Assembly: GCF_900188345.1 (NCBI RefSeq)
Contig: NZ_FZOD01000046.1
Span: 1-64,000, forward strand
Direction: 5' to 3'
DNA from: Streptosporangium subroseum
GTDB lineage: Bacteria; Actinomycetota; Actinomycetes; Streptosporangiales; Streptosporangiaceae
Length of the DNA: 64,000 bases
The notes below the pieces were generated by a model. That model was not told where the DNA came from and searched no databases. It saw only the letters and a list, made by a program, of their open reading frames with translations. The stretch's first letter is position 1. Each line of letters begins with the position of its first letter. Positions 1 through 8,216 of the stretch are shown one piece after another. The position numbers were made by a program, and so were the translations under genes.

Positions 1-840
1 CCTGCGCGTCGACGTCGATCTTGCGGGTCAGGTCTCCGGTGGCGACGGCGGTGGTGACCTCGGCGATGTTGCGCACCTGGTAGGTCAGGTTGTTGGCCAT
101 GAAGTTGACGTTGTCGGTGAGGTCTTTCCAGACGCCGGAGACGCCGCGGACGCGGGCCTGGCCGCCGAGCTGGCCCTCGGTGCCGACCTCGCGGGCGACG
201 CGGGTGACCTCGTCGGCGAACATCGACAGCTGGTCGACCATGGTGTTCAGGGTGTCCTTGAGCTGAAGGATCTCCCCTTGGGCGTCGGCGGTGATCTTCT
301 TGGACAGGTCGCCCTGGGCCACCGCCGTGGCGACCGTGGCGATCGCGCGCACCTGGGTGGTCAGGTTGCCCGCCATGAAGTTGACGTTGTCGGTGAGGTC
401 CTTCCAGACGCCGGAGACGCCGCGGACCTGGGCCTGGCCGCCGAGCTGGCCCTCGGTGCCGACCTCGCGGGCGACGCGGGTGACCTCCTCGGCGAACGCC
501 AGAAGCTGGTCGACCATCGTGTTGACGGTGTTCTTCAGCTCGAACATCTCGCCGACGGCGTCGACGGTGACCTTGCGGCTCAGATCGCCCCTCGCGACCG
601 CGGTGGTGACCAGCGCGATGTCGCGGACCTGCGCGGAGACGCGGCTGGACATGGTGTTGACAGCCTCTGTCAAATCACGCCAGCTGCCGGACATGCCGCG
701 CACGTTGGCCCGGCCGCCCAGACGGCCCTCGGTGCCGACCTCGCGCGCCACCCGCGTCACCTCGGAGGTGAAGAGGGAGAGCTGGTCGACCATGCCGTTG
801 ATCGCCTTGCCGAGGCGGCGCACCTCGCCTCTGGCGCTGC
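1..840 (-). repeat. 276-bp coding repeats encoding HAMP modules
   Basis: Near-identical segments recur every 276 bp, for example the stretch encoding WKDLTDNVNF at about 114-150 and again at about 390-426, with a more diverged copy near 666-700. They encode successive HAMP units of the sensor kinase. Confidence 0.8.
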
Positions 841-1243
841 GGTCGAGGTCGATCCGGCGTGACAGATCTCCCTTGGCCACGGCGTCGATGACGTCCGCCG
901 CGCCACTGACCGGACCCACCAGGGCGTCGATCAGAGAGTTCACCGAATCGACGCTTTCGGCCCAGGAACCCACGCCTGGACCGGCGGTCAGGCGTTCGCC
1001 GAACCGGCCTTCCTTGACCACCTCGCGGCGGACGCGATGGAGCTCGTTGGCCAGGTGCTCGCGACGGTCGGCGACCTCGTTGAGCAGCAGGCGGATCTCG
1101 CTGAGAATCCCCGGCGGGGCATGCGGAACCCGGCGACGGAAGTCACCGTCGCGCCAGGTGATGAGCGTCTGAAGGATCGGTTGCAGATCCGACTCGCTGT
1201 AACGTCGCTCCTCGACGTCGGGCACGGTGTTGGCCGTGGTCAT
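1..1243 (-). CDS. Poly-HAMP sensor histidine kinase, N-terminal part (cut by window edge)
   Basis: The gene runs leftward from an ATG at 1243 with a strong AAGGAGG-type ribosome site at 1247-1254 and leaves the window, so only about 414 residues are seen. After a roughly 90-residue N-terminal region, the protein is tandem HAMP units of 92 residues (276 bp period), each with motifs such as MVDQL, EVTRVAREVGTEG, WKDLTDNVNFMA and GDLSRK. This pattern is typical of Nik1/group III-like hybrid kinases, which usually continue into GAF, HisKA, HATPase and receiver domains; those lie outside the window, so the kinase call is inferred from family architecture. No membrane segment is seen, so it is probably cytosolic. 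It is divergent from the GAF-PP2C phosphatase gene, a common pairing in stress signalling. Confidence 0.85.
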   Translation of the reverse strand, partial: MTTANTVPDVEERRYSESDLQPILQTLITWRDGDFRRRVPHAPPGILSEIRLLLNEVADRREHLANELHRVRREVVKEGRFGERLTAGPGVGSWAESVDSVNSLIDALVGPVSGAADVIDAVAKGDLSRRIDLDRSARGEVRRLGKAINGMVDQLSLFTSEVTRVAREVGTEGRLGGRANVRGMSGSWRDLTEAVNTMSSRVSAQVRDIALVTTAVARGDLSRKVTVDAVGEMFELKNTVNTMVDQLLAFAEEVTRVAREVGTEGQLGGQAQVRGVSGVWKDLTDNVNFMAGNLTTQVRAIATVATAVAQGDLSKKITADAQGEILQLKDTLNTMVDQLSMFADEVTRVAREVGTEGQLGGQARVRGVSGVWKDLTDNVNFMANNLTYQVRNIAEVTTAVATGDLTRKIDVDAQ

Positions 1244-1342
1244 AAGACCTCCTTGACTCGCGGGGGCGCAGCCGTGAGTCACCCCAGTCTGTCACGGTGC
1301 GCAACTTGTAGTCCCGCCTTCGAATCACCCCATGACAGTGGG

Positions 1343-2902
1343 ATGTGTGGTAGTCACGGAACAGTGACCAATGCTCCCCGAGCCGTTCTGGCTGCGACAT
1401 TCGCCCCAGGAGACACGGCTGTCTCTGCCGCCAGGCGGTTCACCAATGAGGTGTTGACCGCCTGGGCCGCCGTGTCCGTGCTGACAGTGGCGGATCGCCT
1501 GGTGGGAGAGCTGGCTTCGCAGGTCGTCGACCTGCCGTTCGAGGTCGTCTGGAGCCATCTGGGCGACGGTCTCCGGGTTGAGGTGCGCCAGAACAGCGCC
1601 CCGGCGACGAGCCCCAGCGGTCCCAGTATCCCGGTGGAGGAGTGGGGCGTCACCTTCGCCGGGCAGCACCGCACCCACTGGGCCAGGCTCCGACTGCCCG
1701 AATTCGCGGGACGGACGGTCTCCGAGTCGTCCATGGAGGAGCCGAGCCGCGGGCCGATCTGGATGGGTTTCCTCGCCGACGCCAGCGACCTGCTCGCCGG
1801 AACCCTCAACCCGGACATGGTGCCCGCGATCATCTCGCAGATCGTGGTGCCCCGGCTGGCCACCTGGTGCGCCGTCTACACCTGGACCGACGGCGGCGGA
1901 CCGCAGCGCCCGGCCTACCTGTGGCACACCGACGAGCGGCGCATCGACGAGCTGGCCGAGGAGCTGGCCGCGATCCAGATCCCGCAGGCCGGCGGCTCGA
2001 TGCAGCTCGGCGACTCCCAGATGCTGGTGATCCCGCTTCTCGCGCGCGGGCGGGTGCTGGGGACGATGTGCCTGGGACGGCCCGACCGGTTCCCCGAGGA
2101 CATTTTCCAGTACGCCGAGGACATCGGCCGCCGGGCGGCCCTCGCCATGGACAACGCCCGGCTCTACGCCACCCAGGCGGCGGCCAACCGGGCGCTGCAG
2201 CGCAGCCTGCTGCCCCCGAACGAGCCCGGCGAGATCCCCGGGCTCGACTCCGCCGTGGTCTACGAGCCCGCGGGGGAGACCAACGAGGTCGGCGGCGACT
2301 TCTACGATCTGTTCGCGGCGGGAGACGACTCCTGGCGGTTCGCGGTGGGCGACGTCTGCGGGACCGGCCCCGAGGCCGCCGCGGTCACCGGCCTGGCCCG
2401 GCACACCCTGCGCCTGCTCTCCAGGGAGGGGTACGGCGTGGCCGCCGTCCTCGACCGCCTCAACCAGGCGATCCTGGAGGAGGGCGAGCGGGCCCGGTTC
2501 CTGACCCTGCTGCACGGGGAGATCACACCCGTGCCGACCGGGCTCGACGTGTGGGTGGTCTCCGCCGGCCATCCCGAGGCGCTGCGGCTGAAGCCCAGCG
2601 GCGTCGTGGAGACCGTGGTGACCTCCCAGTCCCTGCTGGGCGTCTTCCCCGAGGCGACCTTCAAGGCGGAGCTCGTCCACCTCGACGTCGGCGACGTCCT
2701 TCTCGCGGTGACCGACGGGGTGACCGAGCGACGCCGGAACGGCCACCTGCTCGACGACGACGGGGGTCTGGCCAAGCTGCTCGCCGAGTGCGTGGGCCTG
2801 TCGGCGCGGGCGGTCGCCGAGCGGATTCGCCGTGCCGTACAGGACTTCGCCCCCGAGCCGAGCGCGGACGACATGGCGATCGTGGTCCTCCGCGCCCGAT
2901 GA
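1343..2902 (+). CDS. GAF domain PP2C-type (SpoIIE/RsbU) protein phosphatase with N-terminal ATPase-like module
   Basis: A 519-residue serine/threonine phosphatase of the partner-switching type. Residues about 15-110 resemble a degenerate RsbW-like HATPase module, with GELASQVV where GELVTNAV is usual, so the N-box Asn is replaced by Gln. A GAF domain follows at about 140-285, then the PP2C/SpoIIE domain from about 300 with LLPPNEPGEIPGL, EVGGDFYDL (metal Asp), GDVCGTGPEAA and a terminal ADDMAIVVL (metal Asp). Such enzymes dephosphorylate anti-sigma antagonists. The start is uncertain: ATG 1343 or GTG 1364 both precede the ATPase-like region and neither has a strong ribosome site. It is transcribed divergently from the poly-HAMP kinase. 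Confidence 0.85.
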   Translation: MCGSHGTVTNAPRAVLAATFAPGDTAVSAARRFTNEVLTAWAAVSVLTVADRLVGELASQVVDLPFEVVWSHLGDGLRVEVRQNSAPATSPSGPSIPVEEWGVTFAGQHRTHWARLRLPEFAGRTVSESSMEEPSRGPIWMGFLADASDLLAGTLNPDMVPAIISQIVVPRLATWCAVYTWTDGGGPQRPAYLWHTDERRIDELAEELAAIQIPQAGGSMQLGDSQMLVIPLLARGRVLGTMCLGRPDRFPEDIFQYAEDIGRRAALAMDNARLYATQAAANRALQRSLLPPNEPGEIPGLDSAVVYEPAGETNEVGGDFYDLFAAGDDSWRFAVGDVCGTGPEAAAVTGLARHTLRLLSREGYGVAAVLDRLNQAILEEGERARFLTLLHGEITPVPTGLDVWVVSAGHPEALRLKPSGVVETVVTSQSLLGVFPEATFKAELVHLDVGDVLLAVTDGVTERRRNGHLLDDDGGLAKLLAECVGLSARAVAERIRRAVQDFAPEPSADDMAIVVLRAR

Positions 2903-3110
2903 CCCGGTGAACCGGCGCCTCGGTGGCCGGGAAAGCCGGTGTCCCAGCGGTCCGGCGACCCCGTGACCGATGCCTCGGCGACCCGGCGGCCGGTGTCCTG
3001 GCGACCTTGTGGCCGATGCCCCGGCCATCTGCGCGGCGATCTTGAAGCCCGGCGATTCGGCGACCCGGTGGTTCGCGGGTGGCATGCCGGTGCGCCGGGC
3101 GGGGCGGGGG

Positions 3111-4877
3111 TTAGGCCTCCGTCTTCACGTGCTTGCGGGCGAAGTCCAGCTGGGCCGACATCTGCGCGATGCGCTCGGAGACGACCAGCGAGCCGTGGCC
3201 CGCGTCGTAGCGGTACACCTCGTGATCATGAGCGCGCTCGGCGAGCCGGGACACGTACGTCTCGATCTGCCCGATCGGGCAGCGCGGGTCGTTCTCCCCG
3301 GCCAGGATCAGCAGCGGGGCCTCGACCTGGTCGACGTAGGTGATCGGCGAGCAGTTCTTGTAGCGCTCCGGCTGTTCGGCGGGAGAGCCGCCGAGCAGCG
3401 CCCGGTGGTAGGCGCGCAGCGCCTCGGTCTCCTCCTCGTAGGTGGCCAGATGGTCGGCGATCGGCACCGTCGCGATGCCCGCCGCCCACATCTTGGGCTG
3501 GGTGCCCAGGCCGAGGAGCGTGAGATAGCCGCCCCACGAGGCGCCGGCCAGTACCAGCCGGTCCGGGTCGACGACGCCGCGGTCGACCATGGCGTCCCTG
3601 ACGGCGGCCACGTCGGCGAGCTCGATGTGCCCGACCTCGCCGCTCAGGGCGTCCCGCCAGGCGGAGCCGTACCCGGTCGAGCCTCGGTAGTTGACCCGCA
3701 CCACCGCGAAGCCGAGGTCGACCCACGCGGCCACCTGGGGCACGAAGGAGTCGTCGTCCTGCGCGGACGGCCCGCCGTGCAGCAGGAAGACCGCGGGGAA
3801 CGGCCCGGATCCGCGCTCGGGGCGGGAGACCAGGGCGTGGATGCGGCCGCCGGGACCGTCCACGTCGACGTCCTCCACCGGGACGGACGGCGGGGAGATC
3901 GGCCCGCCGTGGTTCATCACCACGTGGCCGTTGGTCGACCGGATCACCTGCGGGTGGGCGCCGCTGGACCAGGAATATTCCACGGAGCCGTCGGGACGGG
4001 GCGCGGCTGCCTCGATCACGCCGTGCTGGGTCTCGATCGGGAAGTGCCCGCCGCCGGGGAGGTCGTAGCGGGTCAGCTGGGTGCGGCCGCGGTTGGCCCG
4101 GATGACGAGCAGCGAGCGCCCGTCGTCGTACCAGTCGGCGGTGATCTCACCGGGGTCGCGTAACCAGATCTCCCGCTGGTCGCCGGTCTCGGGATCCCAG
4201 ACCAGCGGCTCGCGGCGGCCCCTGCGCTCGTGCAGGGTGAGCAGCCTGCGGTCGCCGGGCAGGGGCGCGAAGCGCAGGCCGAGAACGCCCTTGCCGGGGC
4301 CGTCGTACAGGTCGCCGACGAGGTCGCCGTTCGGCCGGAGCACCCGCAGCGCGGGGTGCCGGGAGTCGCCGTGCTCGCTGTGACTGATCGCGATCAGCGA
4401 GCCGTCCAGGGAGATCGCGGAGACGGAGGCGGCCTCGGCGTGCTCGTAGATCACACGTGCGGGCTCGCCGGGCCGTACGAGATAGATCGTGAAGCCTCCG
4501 CCGGGCCTGGCCATGCCGATGGCCGCCTCGCCGGTCGAGGACAGCGCGATCCCCGCGGGAGAGCCGGGTTCGAGGTCGATCGGCTCGTCGGGACCGCCGC
4601 CGAAGGGCTGGCGCATCCAGCGGCCCCACTCGTCGCCGTCGGTGTCGGAGAACCACCAGATCCATTGGCCGTTGGGGTCGAGCGCGCCGTGCGAGGTGCC
4701 CTTGGGTCGCGCGGTCGCCTGGCGCGCCGAGCCTGCCGCGCGGTCCCAGACGTAGACCTCCCACGCACCGGAGGCGTTACTGCGGTAGACGGCCCGGGCG
4801 GGAGCCTGGCGTGCCCACACGGGCAGCGTCACGCGCGGCGCACCGAACCTGGCCTGCCAGCGTTCCTCCGCCTTCAT
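3111..4877 (-). CDS. S9 family serine peptidase (prolyl oligopeptidase / acylaminoacyl peptidase type)
   Basis: A 588-residue cytosolic-looking peptidase with no signal peptide. The N-terminal two thirds is the beta-propeller part (WVWDRAAGS-like and LDPNGQWIWW-like blades). The C-terminal alpha/beta-hydrolase domain has HGGPSAQDD, nucleophile Ser447 in GASWGGY, Asp530 in GENDPRCP and His561 in DAGHGS, so the catalytic triad is complete. Length fits the family. The ATG at 4877 has GGAGGG about ten bases upstream. It is the last of three same-strand genes (rho paralogue, methyltransferase, peptidase) with gaps of about 130 bp, so operon membership is only possible. Confidence 0.92.
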   Translation of the reverse strand: MKAEERWQARFGAPRVTLPVWARQAPARAVYRSNASGAWEVYVWDRAAGSARQATARPKGTSHGALDPNGQWIWWFSDTDGDEWGRWMRQPFGGGPDEPIDLEPGSPAGIALSSTGEAAIGMARPGGGFTIYLVRPGEPARVIYEHAEAASVSAISLDGSLIAISHSEHGDSRHPALRVLRPNGDLVGDLYDGPGKGVLGLRFAPLPGDRRLLTLHERRGRREPLVWDPETGDQREIWLRDPGEITADWYDDGRSLLVIRANRGRTQLTRYDLPGGGHFPIETQHGVIEAAAPRPDGSVEYSWSSGAHPQVIRSTNGHVVMNHGGPISPPSVPVEDVDVDGPGGRIHALVSRPERGSGPFPAVFLLHGGPSAQDDDSFVPQVAAWVDLGFAVVRVNYRGSTGYGSAWRDALSGEVGHIELADVAAVRDAMVDRGVVDPDRLVLAGASWGGYLTLLGLGTQPKMWAAGIATVPIADHLATYEEETEALRAYHRALLGGSPAEQPERYKNCSPITYVDQVEAPLLILAGENDPRCPIGQIETYVSRLAERAHDHEVYRYDAGHGSLVVSERIAQMSAQLDFARKHVKTEA

Positions 4878-5008
4878 ATGGCGCTTCCCTCCGTCAAGGC
4901 ATTGGTTTTACGCGTCCTGGCGCGGGCTCGCCGGATTGCGGTCCAGTATGTCGTCTTCAAGGGTTATTCGCTTCACTAATGTCTGGGAATTTCGGACTAA
5001 AAGTCACA

Positions 5009-5884
5009 TCAGTAACATGTGTCACGAAGGGGGCTGTCAAGCACACGACTTGATCGGAGATGGGTTTGAAAGATAGACATACGGAAAGAAGCGACCACAT
5101 TGGTTGTTTCCGGGAGCTCTGTGATTTTTCGTCGCATAACCTCCCTATCTGTATGCCAGGCGCTCGGTCCCATTCCCACGACGGCCTCGATCGTCTCGTG
5201 CCCCAGGGCCATCTCGAACTCGTGGGTGCTCCGTCCGGTTTCGAGGAAATGGTCGCTCAGACTCTCCGCCACCCGGCGTTCCTTCGACTCGTCCACCGAG
5301 AGCAGCCCCAGGCTCTCGACCAGGGGCGCGAGATGCCGTGAGGTGGGCGTGACCACGATCAGCTCGCCGTCGTCCTTGAGCACCCGGGCGAACTCTGCCC
5401 CGTTGCGCGGAGCGAACACATTAAGAAGGACATCCACCGTGTTGTCGCGGACGGGCAGCGGCCTCCACACGTCGGCCACCACGGCCCCCAGCCGCGGATG
5501 GGCCCGCGCCGCCCGCCTGATCGCGTGCTTGGACACGTCCAGTGCCATCCCGACGGCCTCGGGGAGACGATCGAGCACCCCGCTGAGATAGTGCCCGGTC
5601 CCCGCGCCCGCGTCCGCGACCACTCGCGCCTCGGTACGGCAGGCGCTTGCGAGCGCCTCCGCCAGGGGGTCGAAGTGGCCGGCCCCGAGGAAGGCGTCCC
5701 TGGCGGCCACCATGGCGGTGCTGTCGGCCGTGCCGGGCGCCTGGGAGCCGGTCAGCAGGCTGACGTATCCCTGCCTGGCCACGTCGAAGCCGTGCCCTTG
5801 GGAGCACCTGACGACCGGGCCGTCCAAGCTCAGCCCGTCGCCGCAGACCGGGCAGGCAAGGTAGTCGACGACGTCAGCCAGCAT
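5009..5884 (-). CDS. RlmA-type 23S rRNA guanine-N1 methyltransferase
   Basis: A 291-residue protein with an N-terminal zinc site (CPVC ... CSQGHGFDVARQGYV, residues about 11-40) and a class I SAM-binding fold with ADAGAGTGHYL (motif I) and a later NVFAPRNGAEFARVLKDDG. This combination defines the RlmA(I)/RlmA(II) family, which methylates N1 of G745 or G748 in helix 35 of 23S rRNA. The RlmA(II) branch of Gram-positive bacteria includes TlrB, a tylosin-resistance enzyme, but sequence alone does not show whether this copy is housekeeping or a resistance gene. It lies downstream of the rho paralogue on the same strand. Confidence 0.85.
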   Translation of the reverse strand: MLADVVDYLACPVCGDGLSLDGPVVRCSQGHGFDVARQGYVSLLTGSQAPGTADSTAMVAARDAFLGAGHFDPLAEALASACRTEARVVADAGAGTGHYLSGVLDRLPEAVGMALDVSKHAIRRAARAHPRLGAVVADVWRPLPVRDNTVDVLLNVFAPRNGAEFARVLKDDGELIVVTPTSRHLAPLVESLGLLSVDESKERRVAESLSDHFLETGRSTHEFEMALGHETIEAVVGMGPSAWHTDREVMRRKITELPETTNVVASFRMSIFQTHLRSSRVLDSPLRDTCY

Positions 5885-6018
5885 GTCCCTATCATCCCTG
5901 CTTCAGGACATGGTCCGACTGCCGCTCCGAACGCCGACGCCCACGGTCGCCCGTGACCAGGCCGTTTCCGGCATCCGGAGGACGAGGCGATTGGCCGTTT
6001 CTGGGGAGTTGAGGAGGC

Positions 6019-7182
6019 TCAGGCGGTCTGCTGGATCTGCTGGAGGAAGGCGGCGTTGGAGGGCGTCTCCCGGAGTCTGTCGGTGAGGAGCTCCAGGGCC
6101 TGCTGCTTCTCCAGGCCTCCCAGGGTACGGCGCAGCCGCCAGGTGAGCTGGTGCTCCAGCGGGTCGAGGAGGATCTCCTCGCGCCGGGTGCCGGAGGCGT
6201 CGAGGTCCACGGCGGGGTAGAGGCGTTTGTCGGCGAGGGCGCGACTGAGGCGCAGCTCCATGTTGCCGGTGCCCTTGAACTCCTCGAAGAGGGTGTCGTC
6301 CATCCGGGAGCCGGTCTCGACCAGGGCGGTGGCGAGGATCGTCAGCGAACCGCCGTCGCGCAGGTTGCGTGCGGCGCCGAAGAAGCGGCGCGGGGGAAGA
6401 AGAGCCGAGGCGTCGATGCCACCGGCGAGGGTGCGTCCGCCGCCGGGGGCAAGATTGTTGTAGGCGCGGGCGAGGCGGGTGAGGGAGTCCAGCAGGAGGA
6501 CGACGTCGTGCCCGGCCTCGGCGAGGCGCTTGGCGCGTTCGACGGCGAGTTCGGCGACGACGGTGTGGTCGCGGTCGGGGCGGTCGAACGTGGACGCGGC
6601 CACCTCGCCGTGGATGGACTCGCGCATCTCGGTGACCTCCTCGGGGCGCTCGCCGACGAGCACGACCATGAGGTGGCAGTCCGGGTGGTTACGGGTGATC
6701 GCGGCGGCCAGGTCCTGCAGGATCATGGTCTTGCCGGCCTTGGGCGGGGCGACGATCAGGCCGCGCTGGCCCTTGCCGATCGGGGCGAACAGGTCGACGA
6801 CCCTGCCGGTCACCGAGCCGGTCTCCAGGCGGAGCCGGTCGCGCGGGTGGATCGGGGTCATGTCCGCGAAGTCGGGTCTGCGCCGCCAGTCGGCGACGCC
6901 GTTGACGGTCTCCACGTCGATCAGCTTCTCGTACGGCTTGCGCGCGGTGGCGACGACGTGGTCGCCGGGGCGCAGGCCGTACTGCCTGATCTGGGAGTGG
7001 GGAACGCGCACGTCGCCGGGACCGGGCAGGTAGCCGGAGGTCCGGATATATCCGGTCTTGTCATGGATATCGAGCAGGCCGGCCACGGTGTCGACCGGGG
7101 CATCGCTCTCGCGGGGACGGGGCGGTCTGGGAGGGCTCTCGCGAGGACGCGAGGATTTCTTGATGGGTGTTTCGACGGTCAT
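6019..7182 (-). CDS. Short-form transcription termination factor Rho (probable second paralogue)
   Basis: A 387-residue Rho with a cold-shock-type primary RNA-binding domain (about residues 30-100), Walker A APPKAGKT (145-152), Walker B VVLLLDS (about 227-233), the Q-loop region before FFGAARN and the R-loop FKGTGN (about 302-307). The basic Pro/Arg-rich stretch at 8-25 replaces the N-terminal helix bundle, and the long N-terminal insertion usual in housekeeping actinobacterial Rho (about 600-700 residues) is absent. Residues corresponding to the bicyclomycin pocket (DSLTRLARAYN, ATALVETGSRMD, EEFKGTGN) look conserved. ATG 7182 has GAAAGG at 7194-7189, six bases upstream, inside a strong hairpin. 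Being a second copy is inferred; the main rho is not in the window. Confidence 0.9.
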   Translation of the reverse strand: MTVETPIKKSSRPRESPPRPPRPRESDAPVDTVAGLLDIHDKTGYIRTSGYLPGPGDVRVPHSQIRQYGLRPGDHVVATARKPYEKLIDVETVNGVADWRRRPDFADMTPIHPRDRLRLETGSVTGRVVDLFAPIGKGQRGLIVAPPKAGKTMILQDLAAAITRNHPDCHLMVVLVGERPEEVTEMRESIHGEVAASTFDRPDRDHTVVAELAVERAKRLAEAGHDVVLLLDSLTRLARAYNNLAPGGGRTLAGGIDASALLPPRRFFGAARNLRDGGSLTILATALVETGSRMDDTLFEEFKGTGNMELRLSRALADKRLYPAVDLDASGTRREEILLDPLEHQLTWRLRRTLGGLEKQQALELLTDRLRETPSNAAFLQQIQQTA

Positions 7183-7183
7183 C

Positions 7184-7237
7184 TATGACCTTTCACAGGG
7201 GGCGAAAGGTCATAAGCGACCTTTCACGGGGGGTGAA
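7184..7237 (-). promoter_or_regulatory. Candidate RNA switch in the leader of the short rho gene (alternative hairpins hiding the ribosome site)
   Basis: Reading the transcript (minus strand), segment A (7225-7218, GAAAGGTC), segment B (7214-7204, containing ATGACCTTTC) and segment C (7194-7184, containing GAAAGGTCAT) lie in a row just before the start codon at 7182. B can pair with C over 11 bp with a 9-nt loop, which buries the ribosome site, or with A over 8 bp with a 6-nt loop, which frees it. The A and C regions belong to near-identical 16-base direct repeats (7218-7233 and 7187-7202). The geometry is that of a translational attenuator. The regulator or ligand is unknown; autogenous control by Rho is one possibility. 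Confidence 0.6.
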
Positions 7238-7362
7238 CCGCATGCCTGAAAAGGGGCGGTAACTGAGAGAAGCGGGGTGGAACGTCGCACGCGGCCTAGC
7301 CAGCAGTGCGTCACACCCGATATCACCGTAGCATCGTCAATCCATTCCGAACAGGAGAACGG

Positions 7363-8109
7363 ATGCCACATCAGTCCATAACAGTCGCCGGGGTCGAGGT
7401 GTTCCCGCTGTGTGACGCCGTGGGGCCGATGGGTGACTCGATCCGGCGCCCGCTGCCGGAGATGTTTCCCGGAGGCTGCCACGGGGAGCCGGACGAGTGG
7501 GTCCTGCACTTCCACTGCTACCTGCTGCGCGACGCGACGGGCAGGACGGTGCTGGTGGACACCGGAATCGGCCCGGAAAACTCGCCCGCGGCGACCTGGG
7601 CGCCGGTTCCCGGAGTTCTCGGCGACGAGCTCGCGCGGGTCGGGGTGGCGCCGGAGAAGGTGGACGCGGTGGTCATCACGCACCTGCACAGCGACCACGC
7701 GGGCGGGGCCGTGATCGACGGGTCACCGGCCTTCCCCAACGCCCGGTACGTCCTCCAGCGGGCCGAGATCGACGCGGCCGCCGAGGAGGTCCTCGACCAT
7801 GTCATCCGGCCGCTGGGCGAGCGGCTCCAGGTGGTGGACGGGCGATCGGACGTGCTTCCCGGCATCCGGGCGCTCCTCGCACCGGGGCACACCCCGGGCC
7901 ACCAGGTCGTCCAGGTCGGCGATCTGGTGCTGACCGGAGACGTGGTGCTGCACCAGGTGCAGCTGACCGATCCCAGGGTGACCTATCTCTACGACGACGA
8001 CCCCGAGCTCGCCGCGACCACGCGGGTGGAGTTGCTGGACCGGGTCAGAGCGGAGCGGGGAATGATCGCCACCGCCCACTTCGCCGAGCCGTTCACCAGG
8101 CTCCCCTGA
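7363..8109 (+). CDS. MBL-fold metallo-hydrolase
   Basis: A 248-residue metallo-beta-lactamase-fold hydrolase. The zinc-binding motif HLHSDH is followed by GHTPGHQV, LTGDVVLH and the late AHFAEPF histidine, so the dinuclear metal site looks complete. The fold resembles quorum-quenching lactonases and related small hydrolases, but no substrate can be assigned. ATG 7363 is chosen because AGGAGAACGG directly precedes it; an in-frame ATG at 7306 lacks a ribosome site. It is divergent from the rho paralogue and convergent with the MFS gene. Confidence 0.85.
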   Translation: MPHQSITVAGVEVFPLCDAVGPMGDSIRRPLPEMFPGGCHGEPDEWVLHFHCYLLRDATGRTVLVDTGIGPENSPAATWAPVPGVLGDELARVGVAPEKVDAVVITHLHSDHAGGAVIDGSPAFPNARYVLQRAEIDAAAEEVLDHVIRPLGERLQVVDGRSDVLPGIRALLAPGHTPGHQVVQVGDLVLTGDVVLHQVQLTDPRVTYLYDDDPELAATTRVELLDRVRAERGMIATAHFAEPFTRLP

Positions 8110-8216
8110 CGGAGGCGCGCGGGGCACCATCGGACCCGGCGGTCGTTCGCTGACATAGGAAGCTGAGACGCTCGTTCTCCGGCGAGAGGCCGGGGCTCTT
8201 CGTTCTCCGGAGCGCT

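Noticed and set aside
278..1172. Long plus-strand frames opposite the HAMP kinase
   Set aside because: They are antisense shadows; the minus strand encodes clear HAMP repeats with a strong ribosome site.
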